Made by a program: the position numbers and the translations under genes. The notes under the pieces were generated by a model, which saw only the letters and a program-made list of their open reading frames with translations, was not told the DNA's origin and made no database searches. Shown here piece by piece: positions 7,644-14,552 of a stretch of DNA of 14,724 nt. Position 1 is the first letter of the stretch, and every line of letters starts with the position of its first letter. The DNA comes from Lachnospiraceae bacterium (GTDB lineage Bacteria > Bacillota > Clostridia > Lachnospirales > Lachnospiraceae), in the NCBI GenBank assembly GCA_016282215.1, contig JAEEKC010000123.1:1-14724 (forward strand), given 5' to 3'.

Positions 7644-7658
7644 TCGCGACGGGATTTC

Positions 7659-7687
7659 TTGCAAAATAGTTTTGAATACTATATAAT
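7659..7687 (+). promoter_or_regulatory. Sigma-A-type promoter of the DUF1836-amidase unit
   Basis: TTGCAA (7659-7664), a 17-nt spacer and a perfect TATAAT (7682-7687). It points away from the YprB-like promoter. A start near 7694 would give a leader of about 88 nt before ATG 7782. Confidence 0.75.
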
Positions 7688-7751
7688 GTGATAATAAGCT
7701 TCAAAAGTACAAACTCGAGCGTGCGAAGCACGAAGCAATTCGTGTTATCAC
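7688..7751 (+). promoter_or_regulatory. Structured leader with alternative hairpins and an inverted repeat
   Basis: CGTGC-GAA-GCACG (7720-7732) and CACGAA-GCAA-TTCGTG (7729-7744, a GNRA-type loop) share bases 7729-7732 and cannot form together. GTGATAA (7688-7694) and TTATCAC (7745-7751) are perfect inverted copies. The left copy touches the -10 box and probably lies mostly before the transcript start, so it may be a DNA operator arm instead of an RNA stem. No T run follows, so this is not a classical terminator. The function is unknown. Confidence 0.4.
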
Positions 7752-7781
7752 AATACACTGTAGAAACTCACGAGGCCAAAC

Positions 7782-8414
7782 ATGACTATTTCTGATAAAA
7801 ATGAGGCATTGCTTCAGAGTATCTTAGAAAGCTTTGACAGGATCGCCTATATTGATTCCGGTGAGCTGCCGCAGATCGATCTGTATATGGATCAGGTCAC
7901 AACCTTTATCGACAGCAGGATGAAGCAGACAACCCGGCATCCGGAGACAGATAAGATCCTGACAAAGACCATGATCAACAATTATGCCAAGAATAATCTG
8001 ATCCCGCCACCGGTGAAAAAGAAATATTCGAAGGAACACATGCTGATCCTCATTTTTATCTATTATATGAAGAGCGTCATGTCCATTACGGATATTCAGC
8101 AGATCTTAGGACCGCTGGCAGACAGGTATTTTGGTGAAAAAGGCGATCCGTCTCTGACAGAGATCTATGATGAGATCTTCAGCCTTCGCGATGAAGAGGT
8201 AGAGGTCCTCAAGAAAGATGTGGAAGCAAGTTTCAAAACCTCGAGAAAGCTGTTTGAAGATGAGGCCGAAGAAGACAGGGAGTTTTTACAGCATTTTGCT
8301 TTTATCTGTATGCTCTGCGTAGATGTTTACACCAAAAAACTGCTGATCGAAAAACTGGTGGATCAGATGCGGGAAGAAACAGCAGAGAAAATGAAGGATA
8401 AAACATCTGATTGA
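7782..8414 (+). CDS. DUF1836 domain-containing protein, putative regulator
   Basis: Cytoplasmic 210-residue protein with no membrane segment. Residues about 60-115 hold the recognisable DUF1836 core: LTKTMINNYAKNNLIPPPVK, followed by KKYSKEHMLILIFIYYMKS and a helix ending SITDIQQIL. The core reads like a MerR-type helix-turn-helix, with a TxxMxxNYxKxxLIPPP turn and a following helix, so DNA binding is plausible but inferred. The C-terminal half is acidic and helical (EVEVLKKDVEASF, then EDEAEEDREF). The start ATG 7782 has ACGAGG 6 nt upstream. The gene has its own promoter and leader and is 36 nt before the large amidase/GH25 gene, so it is probably the first gene of that operon and could regulate it. 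No target or ligand can be named. Confidence 0.85.
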   Translation: MTISDKNEALLQSILESFDRIAYIDSGELPQIDLYMDQVTTFIDSRMKQTTRHPETDKILTKTMINNYAKNNLIPPPVKKKYSKEHMLILIFIYYMKSVMSITDIQQILGPLADRYFGEKGDPSLTEIYDEIFSLRDEEVEVLKKDVEASFKTSRKLFEDEAEEDREFLQHFAFICMLCVDVYTKKLLIEKLVDQMREETAEKMKDKTSD

Positions 8415-8450
8415 ATTTTTAATGACTGATCGATTACAAAGAGGAGATAC

Positions 8451-10859
8451 ATGGCAATCACAATTGCGATCGATCCGGGGCACGGCGGAGGCAACTCGGG
8501 TCTTACGCACAACGGACTTATAGAAAAACATATCACACGTATCACGGCGCAGGCGATGAAGGAAGAGCTGGAAACCTATGAAGGGGTTACGGCCATCATT
8601 ACCGATCCGGATGAAGAAGTGGATATGTCTTTGAAGGAAAGAGCACAGACCGCAAAAGACGCGGGGGCTGATGTACTTGTCAGCCTCCACTTTAATATGT
8701 CTGAACAGCATACCATGTTCGGCTCGGAAGTCTGGATTCCGTCAAAAGGGCTGAAACATGCGGATATGCGTTCTCTCGGCGATATTTTCCTGGAACAGTT
8801 TTCTGATATCGGACTGACGATCCGCGGCACAAAGGTAAGGCTGAATGACCGCGGAACGGATTATTACGGCATCTTGCGTGAATCCGTGGCGCTGGATATG
8901 CCGGCCATCCTGGTAGAGCACTGTTATGCCGATCATGCCCAGGACGAAGCTTACATGCAGAATGATGATAATTTCAGGGCTTTCGGAAAAATGGATGCCG
9001 AAGCAGTAGCGAAATACTATCATCTGAAAAGTTCTGACGGTACAAAGGATTTTACCCAGTTTGTCAAGAATGGCTATTTTGCGCCGGAAGAGACAGCAAA
9101 GCCGGATAAGACCGGTCCGGAGGCGGTTTCCATCTCCTGGCTGCAGGATCAGGCACATCCGGGCGAGACGGAAGCGCAGACGTCGGCAAGCGGCGCAGAT
9201 GGGACGACTGAACAGGCGGCAGAGCAGGAACTTCCCACAACACCGGACGGCAGGGTCAGGACGACGGATGTACAACGATACCATATTCAGGGAAATGAGC
9301 CGGAAACAGATATTGTTTATTATGAATACAGTTTGGACGGTGGAGAGAGCTGGTCCGGCCTGATGCCTTTTGCAAAGGGCGAAACACAGATGGATATTGA
9401 TATTCCCGGTGTTATGCCGGGAGATAAAGTGGTTGCAAGGCTTTATAACGGCTATACGGTCAGCGGCACCAGCAATACCATCACCTACAAGGACCCGCCG
9501 CCAGTGGATCCCATCGAGGCAGACAGGGATATTGCGTCTTTGACAGCTGCTTATGAAAGCAGTCAGAAAAACTATGAGTTGATGAATAAGTATTACCGGT
9601 ACAGTTTGAAATGGAGCAATATCGGACTGGTACTGACAGCGCTGTGCGTCATCGGTTTTGTGGCGACCGTTTTTGAGGGTGCAAGGTTTGCAAAAACGGA
9701 TAAACAGGACCAATTAAGAGAACGTCAGAAAAAGGCACAGGATGCGCTGGCCGGCAGTCTGCCGGATGCTGTTTCTTCAGGAAGTATCAAAGATGTTCTG
9801 ACAAATGATATTTCAGCGCTTGATGAAAAACGAGCCAGAAGAGAACGGCGCAGGAAAAAAGCGAGATTTGCAAGACTTTCGATCCTCTGGCTCGGCGCGG
9901 CGATCTTTTTGTTCTTAGGAGCCCTTGCGCCCAAAGCTCTTTTGGAAAACGCGGCGGGAGAGGCAAATGCGGCAATGGACGCAGCGCTGACCAGCCGGAA
10001 AAACGCTGAAGAGATCAATAAGAAACATGATGAGATCCGGGCGCAGCAGGAAAAAGATGCCAAAGAACTGATCATGACAGATGCCGGCATTGTTGAAGGG
10101 GAATATGTGCCGAAAACCGAGCAGGAAACTACGGTCATCTATGACATTGCAAAGGGTTATATGCGGGTTCCGCTGCTGGATATCGAAAAGAATCCCTATG
10201 ATCTTTCCGCTTTTACAGGCGAGAACCTGCAAAAAAATTATGTATCATCGGATGGAAAAAAGGCAACCATCGGTATCGATGTATCCAAATTCCAGGGTGA
10301 GATCGACTGGCCCACCGTGGCAGCGTCCGGTGTGAAATTCGTGATCATCCGACTCGGCAGCCGTGCTTACGGAAGCGGCGACCTGATCATTGACGACAAA
10401 TTTATTGACAATATCGAGGGTGCTTCTCTGGCCGGGATCAAAGTCGGCGTTTACTTTTTCTCAACAGCTCTGAATGATAAAGAAGCTGTGGAAGAAGCAG
10501 ATTTTGTTATCAAGTCTTTGCAGGGATATGCTGTGGATATGCCTGTAGTATTTGATATGGAGATCATTACCTATGATAAGGCACGAAATGCGGATATGAC
10601 ACCGAATCAGCTGACCAGTGCGACAAAGGCTTTCTGTGATCGGATCGCGGCTGCAGGACTGAAACCCATGATCTATGCCAATGCGAAGCGGTTCTGCACC
10701 GTGCTGCATCTCGAGGAACTCGAAGGATATGCAAAATGGCTGGCGGATTACAGGGCGACGCCGGATTATCCTTATACCTTTTCCATGTGGCAGTTTACAG
10801 AGACAGGAAGCGTGCCCGGGATCGAAGGAAATGTGGATATCGATCTGTACTTTGAGTGA
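8451..10859 (+). CDS. Two-headed peptidoglycan hydrolase: Amidase_3 plus GH25 muramidase with a central membrane hairpin
   Basis: Predicted to cut peptidoglycan at two bonds: N-acetylmuramoyl-L-alanine amidase and GH25 muramidase. Of 802 residues, about 1-200 form Amidase_3 with zinc/catalytic residues H11 (IDPGHGG), E25, H80 (SLHFN) and E156 (LVEHCY). A Thr/Ala/Glu-rich linker (about 211-262) leads to an Ig-like beta region (about 264-350), TM1 (about 389-409), a very basic loop (about 411-475, with RARRERRRKKAR), TM2 (about 476-497) and a helical spacer. GH25 spans about 605-802, with D610 (GIDVSKFQG) and the DxE pair D702/E704 (VVFDMEI). All key residues are intact. There is no N-terminal signal peptide: the amidase fold begins at residue 2, and an in-frame TGA at 8427-8429 excludes an upstream start. 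GAGGAG lies 4 nt before ATG. Both domains are recognisable, but the arrangement is unusual. Confidence 0.9.
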   Translation: MAITIAIDPGHGGGNSGLTHNGLIEKHITRITAQAMKEELETYEGVTAIITDPDEEVDMSLKERAQTAKDAGADVLVSLHFNMSEQHTMFGSEVWIPSKGLKHADMRSLGDIFLEQFSDIGLTIRGTKVRLNDRGTDYYGILRESVALDMPAILVEHCYADHAQDEAYMQNDDNFRAFGKMDAEAVAKYYHLKSSDGTKDFTQFVKNGYFAPEETAKPDKTGPEAVSISWLQDQAHPGETEAQTSASGADGTTEQAAEQELPTTPDGRVRTTDVQRYHIQGNEPETDIVYYEYSLDGGESWSGLMPFAKGETQMDIDIPGVMPGDKVVARLYNGYTVSGTSNTITYKDPPPVDPIEADRDIASLTAAYESSQKNYELMNKYYRYSLKWSNIGLVLTALCVIGFVATVFEGARFAKTDKQDQLRERQKKAQDALAGSLPDAVSSGSIKDVLTNDISALDEKRARRERRRKKARFARLSILWLGAAIFLFLGALAPKALLENAAGEANAAMDAALTSRKNAEEINKKHDEIRAQQEKDAKELIMTDAGIVEGEYVPKTEQETTVIYDIAKGYMRVPLLDIEKNPYDLSAFTGENLQKNYVSSDGKKATIGIDVSKFQGEIDWPTVAASGVKFVIIRLGSRAYGSGDLIIDDKFIDNIEGASLAGIKVGVYFFSTALNDKEAVEEADFVIKSLQGYAVDMPVVFDMEIITYDKARNADMTPNQLTSATKAFCDRIAAAGLKPMIYANAKRFCTVLHLEELEGYAKWLADYRATPDYPYTFSMWQFTETGSVPGIEGNVDIDLYFE

Positions 10860-10861
10860 CA

Positions 10862-10898
10862 TCGAGCATTCGTCACGAAGTGACAAAGAATGCGAGAT
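10862..10898 (+). other. Hairpin with tandem G-A mismatch after the GH25 gene
   Basis: Outer stem ATC-GA-GCATTC pairs with GAATGC-GA-GAT; the facing GA dinucleotides can form sheared tandem G-A pairs. The inner stem is GTCAC-GAA-GTGAC (10872-10884) with AAA bulged on the 3' side. There is no T run, so it is not a standard terminator, though it may protect the 3' end of the mRNA. It shares the CGAGC start and GAA loop style with the leader hairpin at 7720-7732. Confidence 0.5.
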
Positions 10899-11060
10899 GA
10901 GTGTGAGATTGTGAATCGGATTTGTTATTCAGTTGAATATGATATATTGCGATTGCTCAAATTGTATTCTATATTAGATATGACGATATGTTCAAAAGGT
11001 GCAAACCCGGTAATTGCAGGCGCCAATAGATCAATTCATATCATAATGTTGAATAAAAAA
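10899..11060 (+). other. Noncoding AT-rich gap upstream of greA
   Basis: No convincing coding sequence. It contains a candidate promoter (10947-10975) and a weak possible stem GGTGC (10998-11002) / GCGCC (11020-11024) in the leader of greA. A 66-codon open frame here (10890-11090) lacks a ribosome binding site and overlaps the greA start, so I do not call it. Confidence 0.5.
10947..10975 (+). promoter_or_regulatory. Candidate promoter of greA-pcrA
   Basis: TTGCGA (10947-10952), a 17-nt spacer and TATATT (10970-10975). This gives a leader of about 90 nt before ATG 11075. The -10 matches consensus at five of six positions and the -35 is moderate. Confidence 0.5.
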
Positions 11061-11074
11061 AAGGGAAATGTACT

Positions 11075-11578
11075 ATGCGTGATAAACTGACAAAAGGCGA
11101 CATCGAGAAGATGCAAAAAGAAATCGAATACAGGGAGTTGGAACTTCGCCCCGGTCTGATCGAAGAAGTCAAAGAGACCAGGGCGCAGGGGGACCTGAGC
11201 GAAAACTTCGAGTATCATGCTGCAAAGCGTGCCAAGAACCGGAATGACAGCAGGATCCGGTATCTGCAGAATATGATCAAAACCGCGCAGATCGTGGAAG
11301 ATGAATCCGCAGATGATGAGATCGGCATGGATACGAAGGTGACTCTGTTTGATGAAGACCAGCAATGCGAAGATATCTGCAAGATCGTGACCACGGTACG
11401 CAGCAATCCGCTGAAAGGACTGATCAGCATTGAATCCCCTTTGGGAAAAGCACTGCTCGGCAAAAAAGTCGGTGACCGGGTTTTGATCAAAGTAAATGAC
11501 AGTTTCTCCTACTATGTCCAGGTAAAAGCCATTGAGAAAAATGTCGGAGAAGATGATGATAAGATCAGGGGATATTAG
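11075..11578 (+). CDS. greA: Transcription elongation factor GreA
   Basis: Enters the secondary channel of RNA polymerase and stimulates cleavage of the backtracked transcript. The 167-residue protein is close to the usual 158-160. The N-terminal coiled coil (about 1-75) carries the tip motif ARAQGDLSENFEYHAAK-like sequence, with the acidic D40 and E43 that coordinate the catalytic metal. The C-terminal FKBP-like domain (about 85-160) has the SPLGKALLGKKVGD signature. The tip is of GreA type. AAGGGA lies 8 nt upstream of ATG 11075. The stop is 18 nt before pcrA with no terminator between, so both are probably on one transcript. A second GreA paralogue elsewhere in the genome cannot be excluded. 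Confidence 0.93.
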   Translation: MRDKLTKGDIEKMQKEIEYRELELRPGLIEEVKETRAQGDLSENFEYHAAKRAKNRNDSRIRYLQNMIKTAQIVEDESADDEIGMDTKVTLFDEDQQCEDICKIVTTVRSNPLKGLISIESPLGKALLGKKVGDRVLIKVNDSFSYYVQVKAIEKNVGEDDDKIRGY

Positions 11579-11596
11579 GATACGGAAAGGAACAGA

Positions 11597-14074
11597 ATGA
11601 GCAATATTTATGAATCTTTAAATGGCAAACAAAGGGAAGCGGTCTTCTGTACGGAAGGACCGCTTTTGATACTTGCGGGTGCCGGTTCAGGGAAAACAAG
11701 GGTGCTGACCCACAGGATCGCCTATCTGATCGCAGAGAAAAAGGTGGAGCCCTGGAATATCTGCGCCATCACCTTTACCAATAAAGCCGCCGGCGAAATG
11801 CGGCAGAGAGTCGATACTCTGGTTGGCTATGGCTCCGAGAGTATCTGGGTGGCAACGTTCCATTCCAGCTGTGCCAGGATCCTGCGGCGTTTTGCGGACC
11901 GTTTGGGTTATGACAATAATTTTACGATCTATGATTCCGATGATTCCAAATCCGTCATGAAGGAAGTTTGCAAAAAACTGCAGATCGATACATCTCGGCT
12001 GAAAGAAAAAGCGATCCTGAATGCGATCTCGAATGCAAAGAATGAACTGATCAATGAGCGGGAATATGCTGACCGTGCCTATGATTTCATGGAACAGAAG
12101 ATCTCCGCAGCCTATACCGAATACCAGGAGCTTTTACGTAAACGCAATGCCATGGATTTTGATGACCTGATCATGAATACCGTGGAGTTGTTCGAATCCC
12201 AGCCGGATGTGCTGCGGGATTATCAAAACCGATTCCGTTATGTTTGCGTGGATGAGTATCAGGATACCAACTCTGCACAGTTTCGGCTGGTGGAGCTGAT
12301 GAGCGGAGGCTATCGGAATCTTTGTGTTGTGGGTGACGACGATCAGTCCATTTACCGGTTCCGCGGCGCCAATATCCGCAACATCCTGGATTTTGAGAAG
12401 GTTTTTCCGGAGGCAGAGGTGATACGCCTTGAGCAAAACTACAGATCGACGCAGAATATCCTGGATGCGGCAAACCATGTGATCGCGCATAACAAGGGGC
12501 GCAAGAAAAAAACGCTGTGGACGGATGCCGGCGCCGGTGACCTGATCCATTTCCGGCAGTTTGATACCGGAAAACAGGAGGCTGAATATATAGCGGATCA
12601 GATCGGCAGGTCAGTACGTAAGGGAAAACAGAATTTTTCCGATCATGCTGTTTTATACCGGACAAATGCGCAGTCCCGTCTGATAGAAGAACGTCTGGTT
12701 ATGGAAGGCATTCCCTATCAGATCGTAGGCGGCATTAACTTTTATGCCAGAAAAGAGATCAAGGATCTTCTTTCGTATTTAAAGACCATTGATAACAGCA
12801 GGGATGATCTGGCGGTGAAGCGTATATTAAATGTTCCGAAACGGAGCATCGGTGCTGCCAGCCAGGGAAAGATCGAAGCCTATGCAGAAGCTCAGGGGAT
12901 CAGTTTTTTGGATGCGCTTATGGAAGCGGACAAAGTGCCGGGACTTGGGAAAGCGGCTGAAAAAGTGGAACGGTTTGCTTTGATGATCCGGGCGTTTCGG
13001 ACGAAAACCCAGGTGTATGACCTGTCCGACCTTCTTTCAGATATCATTGAGACCATCGGCTATGATGCCTATCTGCAGGATGAATGTGACGATAAGGAAG
13101 AATACGATTCCAGGCAGGAGAATATCGGTGAGCTTTTCAGCAAACTACAGGCCTTTACGGATGAACATGAAGATGCGACGCTGTCCTCATTTTTGGAGGA
13201 AGTGGCACTTGTGGCGGATATTGATTCCGTGGAAGAGGATGCGGACAGAGTACTGCTGATGACCGTTCACGGCGCAAAAGGACTTGAGTTTACGAACGTC
13301 TATCTGGCCGGTATGGAAGATGGTGTTTTTCCCGGCTACATGTCTACCAGCACCGGAGATCCGGAAGATATTGAAGAAGAAAGACGGCTTTGCTATGTGG
13401 CGATCACCAGGGCGAAGGAGGATCTGACGATCTGTTGTGCAAGGGGCAGGATGATCCATGGGCAGACGCAGTTTAACCCGGTCAGCCGTTTTGTCATGGA
13501 AATCCCGGCTGCGCTGATGGATCAGGCACCAGGCGGATATATGAGCGGCGCGGACCGGTCTTCTCAAAATGACGGTTATGGAAACGGTATGTTCGGGGGC
13601 CGCACTGCAGGCGGAGGATTTACAGGATCCGGCACGTCTTACGGACAGCAGAAGCCGAAAAACAATGTCATTAAGATACCTTATGAGACTCCCGGCGGAA
13701 AAACTCTGCCGAAGGCTGATCCTTCCAAACTGAAGAAAAAGAAACCGACACCGGTGAATGTTAAGCCTTTTATCGCTATGGCGGATGCAGCAGGCAGATC
13801 ATCTTCGAAAAAACCGGTATTGACAGGCTTTGGAAAAAACTTGAGCGGATCCGTAGCTTCAGGAGGTGCATCTTCTGCGGGGGGAGCTGCAGGCAGCTCA
13901 TCAAGGATCGGTTATGAAGTAGGGGACAGAGTGCGCCACCAGCTCTTTGGCGTCGGAACTGTCAGGGCTATGGAACCGGGGCCCAGGGATACCAAAGTGA
14001 CGGTAGAGTTTGATAAAACCGGTCAGAAGATCATGTATGCGGCTTTTGCTAAACTGATGAAGGTCGAGGAATGA
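11597..14074 (+). CDS. pcrA: ATP-dependent DNA helicase PcrA/UvrD
   Basis: Superfamily 1A 3'-5' helicase for nucleotide excision repair, rolling-circle replication and removal of stalled RNA polymerase. All motifs are seen: Q motif LNGKQREAV, Walker A AGAGSGKTRV (K33), Ia ITFTNKAAGEM, Walker B VDEYQDTN (D219, E220), III VVGDDDQSIYRFRG, IV LEQNYRSTQNIL, V TVHGAKGLEF, VI YVAITRAKED (R605). A Gly/Ser-rich linker (about 640-770) leads to a C-terminal Tudor-like domain (YEVGDRVRHQLFGVGTV, about 773-825), which in PcrA contacts RNA polymerase. At 825 residues it is longer than typical PcrA (about 720-760), mostly because of the linker. GGAAAGGA precedes ATG 11597 by 5 nt. Pairing with greA suggests a role at stalled polymerases. 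I see no clear terminator after it, only a T7 run at 14086-14092 without a stem. Confidence 0.95.
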   Translation: MSNIYESLNGKQREAVFCTEGPLLILAGAGSGKTRVLTHRIAYLIAEKKVEPWNICAITFTNKAAGEMRQRVDTLVGYGSESIWVATFHSSCARILRRFADRLGYDNNFTIYDSDDSKSVMKEVCKKLQIDTSRLKEKAILNAISNAKNELINEREYADRAYDFMEQKISAAYTEYQELLRKRNAMDFDDLIMNTVELFESQPDVLRDYQNRFRYVCVDEYQDTNSAQFRLVELMSGGYRNLCVVGDDDQSIYRFRGANIRNILDFEKVFPEAEVIRLEQNYRSTQNILDAANHVIAHNKGRKKKTLWTDAGAGDLIHFRQFDTGKQEAEYIADQIGRSVRKGKQNFSDHAVLYRTNAQSRLIEERLVMEGIPYQIVGGINFYARKEIKDLLSYLKTIDNSRDDLAVKRILNVPKRSIGAASQGKIEAYAEAQGISFLDALMEADKVPGLGKAAEKVERFALMIRAFRTKTQVYDLSDLLSDIIETIGYDAYLQDECDDKEEYDSRQENIGELFSKLQAFTDEHEDATLSSFLEEVALVADIDSVEEDADRVLLMTVHGAKGLEFTNVYLAGMEDGVFPGYMSTSTGDPEDIEEERRLCYVAITRAKEDLTICCARGRMIHGQTQFNPVSRFVMEIPAALMDQAPGGYMSGADRSSQNDGYGNGMFGGRTAGGGFTGSGTSYGQQKPKNNVIKIPYETPGGKTLPKADPSKLKKKKPTPVNVKPFIAMADAAGRSSSKKPVLTGFGKNLSGSVASGGASSAGGAAGSSSRIGYEVGDRVRHQLFGVGTVRAMEPGPRDTKVTVEFDKTGQKIMYAAFAKLMKVEE

Positions 14075-14108
14075 TATAAGCTTTGTTTTTTTAAAATTTA
14101 GTAGTCAT

Positions 14109-14137
14109 TTGACTGGAAATGTGATAAACTATAGATG
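14109..14137 (+). promoter_or_regulatory. Candidate promoter of the small membrane protein gene
   Basis: TTGACT (14109-14114) is a near-perfect -35. The -10 could be TATAGA (14130-14135, 15-nt spacer) or TAGATG (14132-14137, 17-nt spacer), so spacing and -10 are not both ideal. Confidence 0.45.
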
Positions 14138-14214
14138 TTTAGATGATCAGAAAACAGCCGGGCATTTTGTGAAAGAAGAACCGGCAAATCATAAAAAGAA
14201 AGGTGGTTTTTCCA

Positions 14215-14481
14215 ATGGGCAAAGACAGATTTGATGATGTGCTTTCAGTGATCAAGGCAGGAAACCTTCTGCAGCGCGAAGAGGAAGAGAAAAAAGCGAG
14301 CCGTACCATCGTATGGATCCTTGCAGTGATCGGTGCTATTGCAGCTGTTGCTGCCATTGCTTATGCAGTATATCTGTACTTCACACCGGATTATCTGGAA
14401 GACTTCGATGATGATTTTGATGATGATTTCGATGATGACTTCTTTGATGATCTTGATGATGACAAGGATGCAAAAGACTGA
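14215..14481 (+). CDS. Small single-pass membrane protein with Asp/Phe-repeat tail
   Basis: I do not recognise a named family. The 88 residues comprise an amphipathic, charged N terminus (GKDRFDDVLSVIKAGNLLQ, then EEEEKKASR), one membrane helix (about 31-55), and a tail built from DDDF units in which 17 of the last 28 residues are Asp. Basic residues just before the helix suggest N-in, tail-out topology, so the acidic tail would face the cell wall. ATG 14215 is chosen because AAAGGTGG ends 8 nt before it; a GTG at 14203 overlaps that site. It lies between pcrA and rlmD with its own candidate promoter and a terminator 26 nt after the stop, so it looks monocistronic. An acidic tail could bind cations or basic partners, but that is speculation. 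Confidence 0.8.
   Translation: MGKDRFDDVLSVIKAGNLLQREEEEKKASRTIVWILAVIGAIAAVAAIAYAVYLYFTPDYLEDFDDDFDDDFDDDFFDDLDDDKDAKD
14407..14442 (+). repeat. Three tandem 12-bp units encoding DDDF
   Basis: GATGATGATTTT, GATGATGATTTC and GATGATGACTTC follow each other in frame, with degenerate continuation to 14463. Synonymous changes at third positions show that the peptide, not only the DNA, has been kept. Unit number could vary by slippage. Confidence 0.85.
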
Positions 14482-14507
14482 GAGCGATAAAATGAAATTC
14501 AATGATG

Positions 14508-14543
14508 GGCAGGAATCCTGCGGGATTTCCTGCCTTTCTTTTT
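14508..14543 (+). terminator. Intrinsic terminator between the small membrane protein gene and rlmD
   Basis: GGCAGGAA (14508-14515) pairs with TTCCTGCC (14527-14534); TCC/GGG bases extend the stem inward with a small bulge. TTTCTTTTT follows (14535-14543). The T run touches the AGGAG ribosome binding site of the next gene (14544-14548). Confidence 0.9.
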
Positions 14544-14552
14544 AGGAGTATT

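Noticed and set aside
8742..9713. 323-codon open frame on the minus strand
   Set aside because: Antisense to the amidase/GH25 gene, with no recognisable fold and implausible Cys, Arg and Ile content.
10890..11090. 66-codon open frame between the GH25 gene and greA
   Set aside because: No ribosome binding site, overlaps the greA start, and runs across the candidate promoter.
14080..14100. T7 run after pcrA as a terminator
   Set aside because: No GC-rich stem precedes it; AAGCTT is too short to count.
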